From a bacterium (GTDB lineage Bacteria; Planctomycetota; Planctomycetia; Kolteriales; Kolteriaceae): DNA of 49,010 bases. The first letter of the stretch is position 1. Every line of letters begins with the position of its first letter. The stretch lies in NCBI GenBank assembly GCA_019753235.1, contig JAIELF010000023.1, positions 1 to 49,010 on the forward strand, written 5' to 3'. The notes below the pieces were generated by a model that did not search any database, was not told the origin of the DNA, and was given only the letters and a program-made list of their open reading frames with translations. Made by a program: the position numbers and the translations under genes. This document shows positions 18,101-27,097 of the stretch, one piece after another.

Positions 18101-19368
18101 GCTGCCTCGTAGATCGTTTGAGGACGCGTGTAGAACTCGCGATTGAAGATGCCGTGCTCAGGGAGTCCGGTGCCGGAGGCTTTCCATGCACAAAAGGGGA
18201 CATCCACCGCGGCATCTGCTGTCGCTTGATTCACTTTCAAAATGCCTGCCTGTGCCTGATCGAGAAAGCGATCGATCGTCGCAGGCGAACTTGAAAAGAT
18301 CGCCGCCACCAGTCCTTGACGAACTCCGTTGGTAAGCTCGATGGCGTGATCCCAGTCCATTGCGGTCTGCACAACAAGCACCGGCCCGAATGTTTCCTCT
18401 TGAACGATCTCTGCTTCGGGAACCTCACAGGTAACAATCGTGGGTGGAAACCAACAGCCCGCGAACGACGACAACGGTGGATTCGTATTCTGCGGATAAA
18501 GGACCGAGCCATGCGACGACGCCCGACCGACGACGGCGGCGACCCGATCGCTGCGCGAAGGGGAAAGGAGAGGCCCCATCTGCGTGTCTGGTGAGTGAGG
18601 ATCGCCCCATTTGATTCGGGAAGATGTCGACATGACGAGATCGAGAAATCGATCACGAACGCTTTCATGCACGATGAGTCGGCGGTTGGCGGTGCAACGT
18701 TGACCTGCCATCTCAAACGCGCCATCAGCGATGGCTTGCGCCGCCCAGTTCAAATCGGCGTCCTTCCAGACCACCGCGGCATTGTTTCCGCCAAGCTCTG
18801 CTTGCAAGAGAATGTTGCGACGGGAGCAGATTTCCCTCGCCGCTCGGCCAGCCGCCTCGGATCCCGTAATCGTCACCCCGGCAACGCTTTCCTCATGCAT
18901 CAATGCTTCTGCCGCTTGATGCCCACCTTCCCGAAGTTGCACGATATTCGTGGGCCAGTTCGATTCCGCGAAGCAAGTCATGATTCGCCGGGACAGGCTC
19001 GTCACTTCTTCTGCAGGTTTCCAGACCGCGACGTTCCCATAGAGCATGGCGGGAATCAGCTTGCTCAAGGGGATGTAGACAGGATTATTCGCCGGTGTGA
19101 TCACGGAAACTCGACCGATCGGCCGACGCCGTAACCGTGCGGAACCTGCTCGCTCGTCATCGTGATATGCGTGAAATCGAGCGGCAACCGCCCGCATCAT
19201 CATGACCGCCCGCTGCACCTCGGCAACACAAAACCTGATGGGCTTGCCAGTATCTCGAGCAATCATGGAAGCTAGGTCGGCCGACTGAATCGTCAGGCAA
19301 AGAGCCAGCGATTCAACGAGGGCAAGACGCTCATCGGGACATCGTGGCGAAGCCGAATTCTGGATCAT
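18097..19368 (-). CDS. NAD(P)-dependent aldehyde dehydrogenase of the NRPS cluster
   Basis: 423 aa from ATG 19368; GGAG lies ten bases upstream. The frame runs back to 19524 but would overlap the preceding gene. Visible ALDH residues: oxyanion asparagine in TPANNP (about 94-95), cofactor lysine in WKPAE (K117), general-base glutamate in AELGG (E191), catalytic cysteine in AGQRCTANRR (C225) and the EETFGPVL motif. It lacks roughly the first 50 residues of a standard 480-residue ALDH, part of the N-terminal oligomerisation and cofactor region. It begins 23 bases after the dehydrogenase gene and overlaps the NRPS gene by ATGA, so all three are probably co-translated. It probably oxidises an aldehyde to supply or finish the NRPS acyl substrate. 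Confidence 0.88.
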   Translation of the reverse strand: MIQNSASPRCPDERLALVESLALCLTIQSADLASMIARDTGKPIRFCVAEVQRAVMMMRAVAARFHAYHDDERAGSARLRRRPIGRVSVITPANNPVYIPLSKLIPAMLYGNVAVWKPAEEVTSLSRRIMTCFAESNWPTNIVQLREGGHQAAEALMHEESVAGVTITGSEAAGRAAREICSRRNILLQAELGGNNAAVVWKDADLNWAAQAIADGAFEMAGQRCTANRRLIVHESVRDRFLDLVMSTSSRIKWGDPHSPDTQMGPLLSPSRSDRVAAVVGRASSHGSVLYPQNTNPPLSSFAGCWFPPTIVTCEVPEAEIVQEETFGPVLVVQTAMDWDHAIELTNGVRQGLVAAIFSSSPATIDRFLDQAQAGILKVNQATADAAVDVPFCAWKASGTGLPEHGIFNREFYTRPQTIYEAA

Positions 19369-19391
19369 GGGATAAGTCTCCGTGCTCGGTC

Positions 19392-20603
19392 TCACGAAGC
19401 CTTGCGTAAGGATGTCTGGATACAGTTGACCGCTCGGTCCGCGACCAGGTCCGAGAATTCTCGAGTGCCAATAACTCGACAGCGTGGGGTGGCCACGTCG
19501 GCCGTTCGCCAGCCTTCGCTCCACACTTGCCTGACACCTTCTTCAACAGCGTTTGCTTCGGCGAAGAGCTCGAAGCTCTCTCGGAGCATCATCGCCATGG
19601 AGAGAATCTGACCGACAGGGTTCGCTTTGTTTGTTCCCGCCAAGTCATAGGCTGCCCCGTGGTTAGTCTGATAGACCCCGCCGCCGCGTCCATTGAAATT
19701 TCCGCTGAAGGAGTTACCCCGCGACCCGAGCAGAACAGCCCCCAGATCGCCGAGGATATCCCCAAAAAGATTCGGTGCCGCCACCACATCGAAAGCCGAC
19801 GGCTCATGAACCAAGCGATACGCCATTAAGTCGACATCGACGGTGTTCATCTCAATGTCGAACTGCTGGGCTGCTTCGAGAGCACACTCTCGCCAGAGTT
19901 GGCTGATCGTCGGCACGCCTGACTCTTTCCAAACGACGGTGAGGCGACCTTGACGCTTGGCCGCCAATCGCGCGGATGCGGCCAAGAATCGCTGAACCTG
20001 TTCTCGCGAATACTGAAACGAATGTGTTGCGGGTTGTTGATGCGAATGGCCTTGCCAAGCCCCTTGATAAACGCCCCCCGAATTCTCTCGCGCCACCAGG
20101 ATATCCATCCCGTTGACGACGTCTCCCTTCACGCGCGATGCTTCGGTCAGACCGATTCGTGATTGAAGCGGGCTGATTTTGAAGAACAGATCGAGTCGAT
20201 CACGAAGATCGTAGACGTATCTTCCACCGCCGGGCCCATTGAGAATGGCTCCGCCCCGCTCGAAAATCGATTCACAAAATCCCACGATCTCATCGGATAA
20301 GGCAACACCGCTTTCCGCTTCTGACTGCCGGCCGATCAGCCCCCCCTCTTCGATCGAAAGCCTTCGCCCATGAACTTCGGTTACCAAACGCAGAACCGCG
20401 AGCGCGCACTCGATAACTTCCGCGCCGATCCCTTCTCCCGGAATGACGCCCACCAGAAGCCGATCGTGGGGCAAAGGCATTCGCACGCTATCGTCAAGGC
20501 ACGACGTCCATCGCGATGTCTCGTGCCGACCCGAAGGCGGGGTGGCCTTGCTTACGGAATCAAACTTGCCGAAGTCTTCTGGCGTGACAATTCTCATGGG
20601 CAA
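19392..20603 (-). CDS. Isopropylmalate/isocitrate dehydrogenase-family beta-decarboxylating enzyme
   Basis: 403 aa. The start is TTG at 20603 because GGAGG sits eight bases before it; the ATG at 20597 is 14 bases from the same site. Family motifs: GEGIGAEV (56-63), LRDRLDLF (133-140), RENSGG (172-177), lysine in VVWKESG (K226), NLFGDILGDLGA (278-289) carrying the metal-binding aspartates, and the HGAAYDLAGTNKANP nucleotide loop (315-329). It therefore likely oxidises and decarboxylates a 2-hydroxy acid with a 3-carboxyl group. About 45 extra N-terminal residues precede the fold. No leuC/leuD or citrate-pathway genes are near, so leucine or Krebs-cycle housekeeping is unlikely. It is the first gene of the three-gene NRPS cluster. 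Confidence 0.88.
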   Translation of the reverse strand: MPMRIVTPEDFGKFDSVSKATPPSGRHETSRWTSCLDDSVRMPLPHDRLLVGVIPGEGIGAEVIECALAVLRLVTEVHGRRLSIEEGGLIGRQSEAESGVALSDEIVGFCESIFERGGAILNGPGGGRYVYDLRDRLDLFFKISPLQSRIGLTEASRVKGDVVNGMDILVARENSGGVYQGAWQGHSHQQPATHSFQYSREQVQRFLAASARLAAKRQGRLTVVWKESGVPTISQLWRECALEAAQQFDIEMNTVDVDLMAYRLVHEPSAFDVVAAPNLFGDILGDLGAVLLGSRGNSFSGNFNGRGGGVYQTNHGAAYDLAGTNKANPVGQILSMAMMLRESFELFAEANAVEEGVRQVWSEGWRTADVATPRCRVIGTREFSDLVADRAVNCIQTSLRKAS

Positions 20604-21273
20604 TCCATCAGCCTCCGTTTTCCTGGGGAGATCGCCGCTGCCGACGCTACGGACAAGAAGCGAGCCTGGCTTGCTTCGTTAATGTCAAAGACTGTTACTC
20701 GATGCCACGACCATTTCGTCGCCCGGCAAAATTGGTAAAGGCAAGTACCTTTCTGTTATCGTCAAACTCGCCGCAGTCGATTCAGTTAATCTTGTCATAG
20801 GGTTGCCCGGCCCCCCCCAATAATCTGCCCGTCCCACTGCTTCTGAAGGATTGAGAGACCAAACCGTCTTTGCAGGACCCAACCGAGGCGCGACCCAGCC
20901 CGATTCCGTGCCCGCTCCATCGATCAAAACGACCGTACAAGGATCCGTCGTGTTGCCGGTAAGTAAGTGCAGGGGATCGTTAATTAAGGTGCCGCGACCA
21001 CTATGCTGCACGAAAGATCGAGTCGGCGGCCAAATTTTCAATCTGAAAAATGCTTTTGCCGATCTTTCGAGTCCGCTTGCGACCTTCAGCACGAAGACCG
21101 CGGACGCATCAAAAAGGCGTATCGACCGCTCGGGTTTGGAGCACAGCTTGAGTACAGGAGGGAGACATGCCTTTCCCTAGATGCAGCCTTTAAAGTCATC
21201 GGCAGAAACGATCGGCGTTGGCAGAGCTCGATCCCGCTCAGGGCCTGCCTACTCTCAAGAGGTTTTGAGCTAG
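20604..21273. other. Upstream region of the NRPS cluster, mostly unassigned
   Basis: This stretch must contain the promoter of the leftward NRPS operon. One minus-strand frame (20685-21092, GTG start, 135 codons) reads smoothly in its middle (PCTVVLIDGAGTESGW) but matches no family I know and lacks a ribosome binding site. It may be the relic of a gene. Confidence 0.35.
20685..21092 (-). CDS. Uncertain ORF, no recognised family
   Basis: 135 codons beginning with GTG, no convincing Shine-Dalgarno. No signal peptide, membrane helix or domain was recognised. It points toward the NRPS operon and ends 82 bases before its first gene. An overlapping plus-strand frame of similar length reads equally well, so this could be chance or a decayed gene. 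Confidence 0.22.
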   Translation of the reverse strand: MLKVASGLERSAKAFFRLKIWPPTRSFVQHSGRGTLINDPLHLLTGNTTDPCTVVLIDGAGTESGWVAPRLGPAKTVWSLNPSEAVGRADYWGGPGNPMTRLTESTAASLTITERYLPLPILPGDEMVVASSNSL

Positions 21274-21414
21274 TCAGAGCTGCCGGTATACTGGCTGCGA
21301 GCGGTGTCGAGGGAACGATGGCATCTTGGCGTACTGGTCTGGGGGATCATTGTTGCTTCCACTCAGATCGGCTCCGTTTAGCTCTTTCGGATCCACCGGG
21401 CGGCGCATTTTCAT
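21274..21414 (-). CDS. Possible small protein of 46 residues
   Basis: Starts MKMRRPVDPKELNGADLSG after a good ribosome binding site (AGGAAAGGACA directly before ATG). It is hydrophilic, with no helix or family recognised. It is divergent from the membrane protein gene starting at 21503. The support is only the binding site and composition. Confidence 0.3.
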   Translation of the reverse strand: MKMRRPVDPKELNGADLSGSNNDPPDQYAKMPSFPRHRSQPVYRQL

Positions 21415-21502
21415 TGTCCTTTCCTGATCATCCATGAAGAAGGTCATCCGGTAGGCTTTGGCTTTACACTTGCAGGATCGATCGTTCTGGATGGAGACAT
21501 AG

Positions 21503-23365
21503 GTGACAACAGCAGAATTGCTTACGAACCGAGTCGATATAAAACTTCGTCTACCGACTTTGCGTGACGCTGTCATTCTAATGGTTCTCGCCGGCATCCT
21601 GCTCTATTGGCGGCGAGAAACACTCTTTCTTCCTCCCTACCAAGATCAGGCTGCCGGCTATTGGACCGAGGCGGATTTCCTGGCCGATACTTCCTTTGAC
21701 TACCATCGGCTCCGTTACGGAGTCAATCACTATATGGATCTGCCACCAGGGCCAAGATCATACATGATTAGCATTATCCCGACAATGTTGGCTTTACTGA
21801 TGAAGATCATACCAGATGCGACACAGCAAATTGTTGTAGTAAGATGCCTGTCTTTCTTAATAGGTGCTGGGATTCTTTGGGTTGTGTTCACCGCACTCTT
21901 TCCAGCGATCGGAGGCATTCGGGCAGCACTCGTCAGCCTCTTCGTTCTCTCGCTTCCATCCTTCATGGTTCAGATTGAGATTCTGGGTATGGATCCTCCT
22001 CTCGCCCTTCTCATGACCATAGGGTTTATTTGTATTGCGCAAGAGAATTTCAAGAGAGCCTCCGTGTGGGGCTCGCTCGCCTTTTTTGTCAAAGCAACCG
22101 GTCAACTCGTTTCTCTTGTCGCTATTACGTACATCGTCGGTGCGCTCGTGATCACTTCTACCGGTCGAGATGTCCAAAGAAAACAGCGGCTTTGGGTAGG
22201 ATTATTGATTCATTGTGCGATCCTTGCTGCTCAAACCGCAATTATTTCTTGGGGTGATACATCGGCGTCACTCTTGGCGACCTTTGATTGGCCGATGGTG
22301 CTCAAGCCGCCTGTTGCTATTCTCCTTCTCACGCCTGAGATCGGCATGATGATCATTGTCGTCGCATGGCTAACAGTCATGAGAATGCCAAATTTTTTGG
22401 TTTTGCCAATAAATCAGTATTGGAGGGAGATCGTTATTTTCTGGGATTCGAACCGCATTGTCATGGTCTGTTGGATCGCGGTTCTAGGCATGCTGGTTTC
22501 TTCATATTTATTCATTTATACACCTCGGTATTTTTTCTGCATCCTCCCGATATTCTTTATCACAGTTGCAATTGAACTGTTTTTTATACGTCGTCATAAT
22601 TATGTATACTTTCCAATAATTGCTATTTTTGCGGCATTCAACTTTGCAAACGTGTCTGGCCGGTTTTATCCTGACGTTTCAACATTTTTTGTCACGGGAT
22701 TTAGTCAGTTGTCCAGTTTGACGCCACGTCTTTGCGTTTTTACAGAGAGGAGTCGTGAGTATCTAAAGGATCATCGCTCGACGATCGCTCTTATCAAGCA
22801 GTTGGAAGATCATCATTCTGGAACACCTGTCTTCGCGCCAATTCCGTACGAATTTTATCTGCGAAATCCTGCTCTTGGTTATGTTTCTAAGCCGCTTAAT
22901 ACATTTTCAGCAACAACGCTCACTGAGGCGATGATGGGTTTAAAGAGACTGTACTCGGAATCAGATAGAAGTGGTGGTATAAATCATAGTTTGCGTCCGA
23001 TAATGATTTATTTTGGTGACAGTCGGCTTGCGGTCCCCAGACCGACAGAAGACGCTGATTGGGTTTATCGTGATCGTCTAGAACCAAGTCTTCTGGCTTA
23101 CCGTCTGCATCTGCCCGAAGAGTCTTTGAGATCTGAAAGGGAATTGGAAGAGTGGTTTCTAGACGAAACTTGGAGTCGTGATTGGATGAAGGATAGACTG
23201 CTTAAACGCGCGGATTATCTTTTTCGGAGTGGGCGACTTTCTCGACTGGAAAAGGAGATTGAACAGGTTTTCATCGCGTATCCGAATGATCAAATGTTGG
23301 GAACCTTAAGAGATACTTTGAGGCAATCGCTCCAACGGCAAAACGCTAACAAGCCCATGCCGTGA
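21503..23365 (+). CDS. Polytopic membrane protein resembling GT-C glycosyltransferases
   Basis: 620 aa with a GTG start; GGAG lies six bases upstream. About nine to eleven hydrophobic helices occupy residues 20-400, followed by a soluble C-terminal domain of about 220 residues. An acidic residue in the first external loop (PPYQDQAAGYW, about 50-60) is where GT-C enzymes such as PMT/ArnT carry their catalytic aspartate. The family call rests on this layout only, since no full motif was recognised. GT-C enzymes transfer sugars from polyprenyl phosphate donors on the outer face of the membrane. The second half is visibly A/T-rich compared with flanking genes, suggesting transfer. It stands alone. 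Confidence 0.6.
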   Translation: MTTAELLTNRVDIKLRLPTLRDAVILMVLAGILLYWRRETLFLPPYQDQAAGYWTEADFLADTSFDYHRLRYGVNHYMDLPPGPRSYMISIIPTMLALLMKIIPDATQQIVVVRCLSFLIGAGILWVVFTALFPAIGGIRAALVSLFVLSLPSFMVQIEILGMDPPLALLMTIGFICIAQENFKRASVWGSLAFFVKATGQLVSLVAITYIVGALVITSTGRDVQRKQRLWVGLLIHCAILAAQTAIISWGDTSASLLATFDWPMVLKPPVAILLLTPEIGMMIIVVAWLTVMRMPNFLVLPINQYWREIVIFWDSNRIVMVCWIAVLGMLVSSYLFIYTPRYFFCILPIFFITVAIELFFIRRHNYVYFPIIAIFAAFNFANVSGRFYPDVSTFFVTGFSQLSSLTPRLCVFTERSREYLKDHRSTIALIKQLEDHHSGTPVFAPIPYEFYLRNPALGYVSKPLNTFSATTLTEAMMGLKRLYSESDRSGGINHSLRPIMIYFGDSRLAVPRPTEDADWVYRDRLEPSLLAYRLHLPEESLRSERELEEWFLDETWSRDWMKDRLLKRADYLFRSGRLSRLEKEIEQVFIAYPNDQMLGTLRDTLRQSLQRQNANKPMP

Positions 23366-23856
23366 TCAGAGCTTGTTTCATTCACTTCCAAGGAGGAGAA
23401 GGGTCTGGTGGGAGAAAGGGTTTCGTTCAAGACGGCGGGCGAGTCGCTACCGATCCCTCCGGTTCCCCTGGGGCAGCGTTCCCCGGGGTTTCTGCGGGTG
23501 GTGCACCGCAACGGCGGTGAGCTGGCGCGCGGTTGGTAGTTCACGCTCCGTGATCGGGTCAGCGGTGATGTTCTGCGTGAATCGAGTTCTGGGTTGGATG
23601 GCAGGGGCAAACGATGATCGCGTGGCTCAACCCAACGAGCGGAATTCGCTTTTGGGGCTACGTTTTTTGGATATCACTCGCAACCAGGCCAGCGGCCAGA
23701 GTGTCGCCTGGTCATCATGATCAAGCGTCTACACCCGTGCCTCAACCCCTTTTTCATGAGCCTTTTATTCACGTTGATCCAACTCCCGGCTTGTCATCTG
23801 CCGTCCGAAACACAACACTAATTGGCAGGGGCTGTGAGAAGAAAAAGGGGGATGCG
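23366..23856. other. Intergenic region before the HEAT-repeat gene
   Basis: A frame runs from 23614 into the HEAT gene, but its first 81 codons do not look like protein. CCCCTGGGG and CCCCGGGG palindromic boxes occur near 23474-23500. I see no gene. Confidence 0.4.
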
Positions 23857-24981
23857 GTGAGAGGTTTCAACGATTTCTGGGTTTCGGTTGTCGGCTGCGC
23901 CACCGCAACGTTGTGGGGTTGGATGCTTCTTATCATGCCGATCGGGCCTTGCCGAGCGAACGAGCGTCCCGCCGAGGCCTCGGTCGCAGAACTGGCGGCG
24001 CTCGTGAAGGATGGAAACCCCTCGGCTTATCTGGCGGCAGAGACGCTGGGACATATCGGGCAGGGGGCCAAAGATGCTCTTCCTATTCTTGCGTCGGCCT
24101 GCTCGGCCAAAGATGCTCGGCTGCGGGTGGCGGCGGCGGTGGCGATTCTCGAAATCGATCCCTCCGAGGTCGACGACGTTCCATCTGTTGCGGTCAAAAC
24201 GCTTCTCTCGATGCTGAAGGATAAGAGTCCGGACATTCGACGAGAAGCGGTTCGGGGCCTGGGCCATGTCCGAACGATGGCCCCCGAGACGATTCAGCAG
24301 CTCGCTTTATCTCTTTCGGATGACGACGCGTTTGTTGCCACGCATGCTGCCGACACGCTCGCGGAACTTGGTGAGCCCGCCGTCGCTTCGTTAATCGAGG
24401 GGGTTAAGCAGGATTCGACCGTGATGTTAGCACTTGTGGCGCTGGGGCGGATGGGGGAGAAAGCCAAGCAGGCTCAGGCGGTCATCAGTAAAAGGCTTGG
24501 TGATCTCGATCCGATCGTTCGGCAAGAGGCAGCCCTAACGCTGGGCCAGATTAAACCGGAGCCCGCATCGGCCGTGGCTTCTCTGTTGCCTTTGCTTGAT
24601 GATCCGGCCAATGCCGTGAAGGGAGCCGCCGTCGTGGCGATCACCCTGCAAGGGGCCGAGGGGAAAAGAGCGGCAGGCAAGCTCACGATGATGCTCGATG
24701 ACAAAGCAGAATTCACTCGTTTAGTCGGCGCGTATGGTTTGGCAATGTTAGGGGTTGTTGAACCCGCCATCGAATCGAAAGTATTGGCGATCTTGACGAC
24801 TGGTCTGGCTGATCCTCGGCCCCTGGTACGACGAGAATCGCTGCGGGGGCTGGCGAGCTTGGGGGCCGCGGCGCGATCGGCCCGAGAGGCCGTCGAAAAA
24901 CTGTTGGCCGATCCCGAGGAGGGGATCTCCTCGGCAGCCAAGGAAACTCTCGAGAAAATCGACGCCAAGACCAAACAATGA
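23857..24981 (+). CDS. Exported HEAT-repeat protein
   Basis: 374 aa from GTG 23857, chosen because AGGGGG lies just upstream and the N-terminus then forms a signal peptide (hydrophobic core about 8-30, cleavage near CRANE). The mature part is almost entirely HEAT/PBS-lyase-like repeats of about 35-40 residues, with pairs of helices such as VRQEAALTLGQIK, IRREAVRGLGHV and VRRESLRGLASLG. About eight units are visible. Such repeats form curved scaffolds that bind other proteins; no enzymatic domain is present. The next gene starts 97 bases downstream on the same strand and is also exported, so they may be co-transcribed. Confidence 0.82.
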   Translation: MRGFNDFWVSVVGCATATLWGWMLLIMPIGPCRANERPAEASVAELAALVKDGNPSAYLAAETLGHIGQGAKDALPILASACSAKDARLRVAAAVAILEIDPSEVDDVPSVAVKTLLSMLKDKSPDIRREAVRGLGHVRTMAPETIQQLALSLSDDDAFVATHAADTLAELGEPAVASLIEGVKQDSTVMLALVALGRMGEKAKQAQAVISKRLGDLDPIVRQEAALTLGQIKPEPASAVASLLPLLDDPANAVKGAAVVAITLQGAEGKRAAGKLTMMLDDKAEFTRLVGAYGLAMLGVVEPAIESKVLAILTTGLADPRPLVRRESLRGLASLGAAARSAREAVEKLLADPEEGISSAAKETLEKIDAKTKQ

Positions 24982-25078
24982 ATCGTGGAGGTCTCCCTTG
25001 ATGAAAACGATCGGCAACTATGGGGATCCTGCGAACGAGTTCATCGATTCAACTGGACGACGTGGAGGAGTGACATTC

Positions 25079-25825
25079 ATGGCATCGAAATGGGCGTTTT
25101 CGACGGCCCTATGGGCGATTCTCGGCGTTGTTCCGATGGCGTCCGCGCAGTTTCCGCAGGGAAACTTCGTCCCTAATTATCCTGGATACCCGGCCGGTGT
25201 CGGCGTTCCGCTGGGATTTCGGTTCTCTCACGGCTTCAACCCGTACGGTCAATTCGGCTGGTCGGGTTTCGGCGGGACGGCAGCGTCGGCCAACGGTGAA
25301 GCTCTCGCCTCGATCATTCGTGCTCAAGGCGAGTACGAAGTGCAGAGTGCCCAGGCGGCAACCGTCCGGAATGAATTGGTTGTCAAAGAACGGGAAAGAC
25401 GGATGGCGCAGAGGCAAGCTTATTTTCAAATGCAGCAAGCGCGATCAGAAGCTGCCCGCGAGCGGAACATCGCTCGACGAGAAAGGCGAGAATCGCAGTT
25501 CGAAAGACAACACACCGATCAGTACGCCCCGATCCTGTCGAAGGATGAATTTGACCCGGCGGGTGGAAAGCTACGCTGGCCTGTCGTCTTGCAGCGAGAT
25601 GAGTTTCGTCCGTCGCGCGAACTGATTGACACGCAGCTTCGCCACTGGGCCCAAGCTCAATCCGAGCATAACACGTTCGACTTTGCCGCCGTCGATCGCG
25701 AAATCATTTCGCTGCGCGATCAATTGAAAGACGTCGTTCCGAAGTCAACATTGCAAGAGTATTTCGACGCCAGACTCTTCATCGATCGGCTCGATTCTAC
25801 CCTGCGAACGACTCAGAAGAGTTGA
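25079..25825 (+). CDS. Secreted protein with a charged coiled-coil region
   Basis: 248 aa from ATG 25079, preceded at nine bases by GGAGGAG. The frame extends upstream to 24998, but this start gives a clean signal peptide (MASKWAFSTALWAILGVV, cleavage after ASA). A Gly/Pro/Phe-rich stretch follows (about 25-65), then a long Arg/Glu/Gln-rich helix (about 75-150) predicted to coil, and a C-terminal helical part. I do not recognise a named family; similar Q/R/E-rich secreted proteins occur in planctomycetes. Its last 29 bases overlap the convergent gene on the other strand. Confidence 0.75.
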   Translation: MASKWAFSTALWAILGVVPMASAQFPQGNFVPNYPGYPAGVGVPLGFRFSHGFNPYGQFGWSGFGGTAASANGEALASIIRAQGEYEVQSAQAATVRNELVVKERERRMAQRQAYFQMQQARSEAARERNIARRERRESQFERQHTDQYAPILSKDEFDPAGGKLRWPVVLQRDEFRPSRELIDTQLRHWAQAQSEHNTFDFAAVDREIISLRDQLKDVVPKSTLQEYFDARLFIDRLDSTLRTTQKS

Positions 25826-26432
25826 GCGAGCGTGCCGGTGTCGAGCGAATAATCAAGGCGATCACGAGCCCGCCGACAGCTCCTTCCAGCAGCGCGTTGA
25901 AGAGTTCATCCATCACAAACGGCAGGGTGAACCGGTACCAGATTCCGTAAGAGACCACGATCGAAAGCCAAGAGAAGAGGCTGATCGCCATCACCACGAA
26001 AATCCTGGTGGCGAAGCTCCGCTGGGGGGCAAGCAAACTGACCACCCATGCCGCTAAGAGGTAGCACCCGACATTTGTCGCGAATTCGCGAGACAAGAAT
26101 TGGTTCATGTTCAACGCCGACCCGGGCGGATGGATGACCAGCATTCCCGACGGTCCCTGTTTGTATTTCTCTTGCAAGACCTTCTCTTGATCGGCTCTTT
26201 GCTCGGGGGGCAAATCGGGGTTCATATCGGGGAAGAAATACATCCCCGGAGCAACTTTCTCGGCCGAGAAAACCTCGCGGATTTTGTCCTCGGAAAGGAT
26301 CCCGCCGATGTTGCGTTCGGGCCAGCCGAAAACGACGTGGCCGGCAAATCCCGCATTGAAGACGGCCGCGCCCGCCAATACCCCCGCCAACACAACACGA
26401 ATCACGGTTCCCAGGGCCGATGTATTTGCCAT
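25797..26432 (-). CDS. Hypothetical membrane protein, about four TM segments
   Basis: 211 aa. Hydrophobic segments at about 9-34, 120-140, 143-165 and 180-200. Between the first two lies a soluble loop of about 85 residues (MYFFPDMNPDLPPEQRADQ). The family is not recognised. It overlaps the convergent neighbour by 29 bases at the 3' end and has its own 5' region toward tRNA-Ala. Confidence 0.72.
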   Translation of the reverse strand: MANTSALGTVIRVVLAGVLAGAAVFNAGFAGHVVFGWPERNIGGILSEDKIREVFSAEKVAPGMYFFPDMNPDLPPEQRADQEKVLQEKYKQGPSGMLVIHPPGSALNMNQFLSREFATNVGCYLLAAWVVSLLAPQRSFATRIFVVMAISLFSWLSIVVSYGIWYRFTLPFVMDELFNALLEGAVGGLVIALIIRSTPARSLNSSESFAG

Positions 26433-26679
26433 CCTTGCTCACCTTTTCGAGACGTTTTCTTCGTTCATACTGTTGTTTCGCGCTTCTCTTCGCGGGCCCA
26501 ATCTAGGGGGCAAGGCGAATCGCCGACGAGAGAATCGAGTCTATCACGATTTTTCATTCAAGCAGATCCCTCGGCTGAGCCGAATACCAGAGTCGCCCCC
26601 CGCGACGATCGATTGCTTGACGAACTGAGGCAATTGAATACATTTCTGGGGGGTCCGGTTGCCAGGCAATCGACAAGTC

Positions 26680-26752
<73 letters not shown>

Positions 26753-26770
26753 CTGACTTAGTTTGACGAT

Positions 26771-26810
26771 AACAGCCGACCCGCCAATGGTGGGTCGGCT
26801 GTTTTCTTTT
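26771..26810 (+). terminator. Intrinsic terminator of tRNA-Ala
   Basis: AACAGCCGACCC (26771-26782) pairs perfectly with GGGTCGGCTGTT (26792-26803), followed by TTCTTTT. The 12-bp stem and T-rich tail 18 bases after the tRNA form a standard rho-independent terminator. Confidence 0.93.
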
Positions 26811-26822
26811 CTTGCCGCCCGT

Positions 26823-26875
26823 AATGGTCTGGGTGAGACCATTCCGGCCGGTAAGGAATCCCGAGATTCCTTACC
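26823..26875. repeat. Two tandem perfect hairpins behind the tRNA-Ala terminator
   Basis: AATGGTCT-GGGTG-AGACCATT (26823-26843) is followed by GGTAAGGAATC-CCGA-GATTCCTTACC (26850-26875). The stems are 8 and 11 bp with no mismatch. Neither has a T-tract. With the terminator they make three hairpins in about 105 bases. The rest of 26876-27097 holds nothing I recognise apart from the MoxR promoter region. Confidence 0.7.
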
Positions 26876-27097
26876 GAATCGAACTCGCCTTCGACGAATT
26901 CCTCTCCGCGACTCATCCCTGAAGAACTCTTGCCTGTATTTCATGGAGAAGGTCTTTCGGAGCGAGGATGACTGTTGTCGACGCCGTTGATCAAATCGGC
27001 CTCTCGGCAATGTGAGTCGGTGATCGACCTCTTAGGTCGGTTTCAGCGAACTGTTAGCCCGTCGTGACGAAACAACCGTGACGAAAGGATGGCCCCG

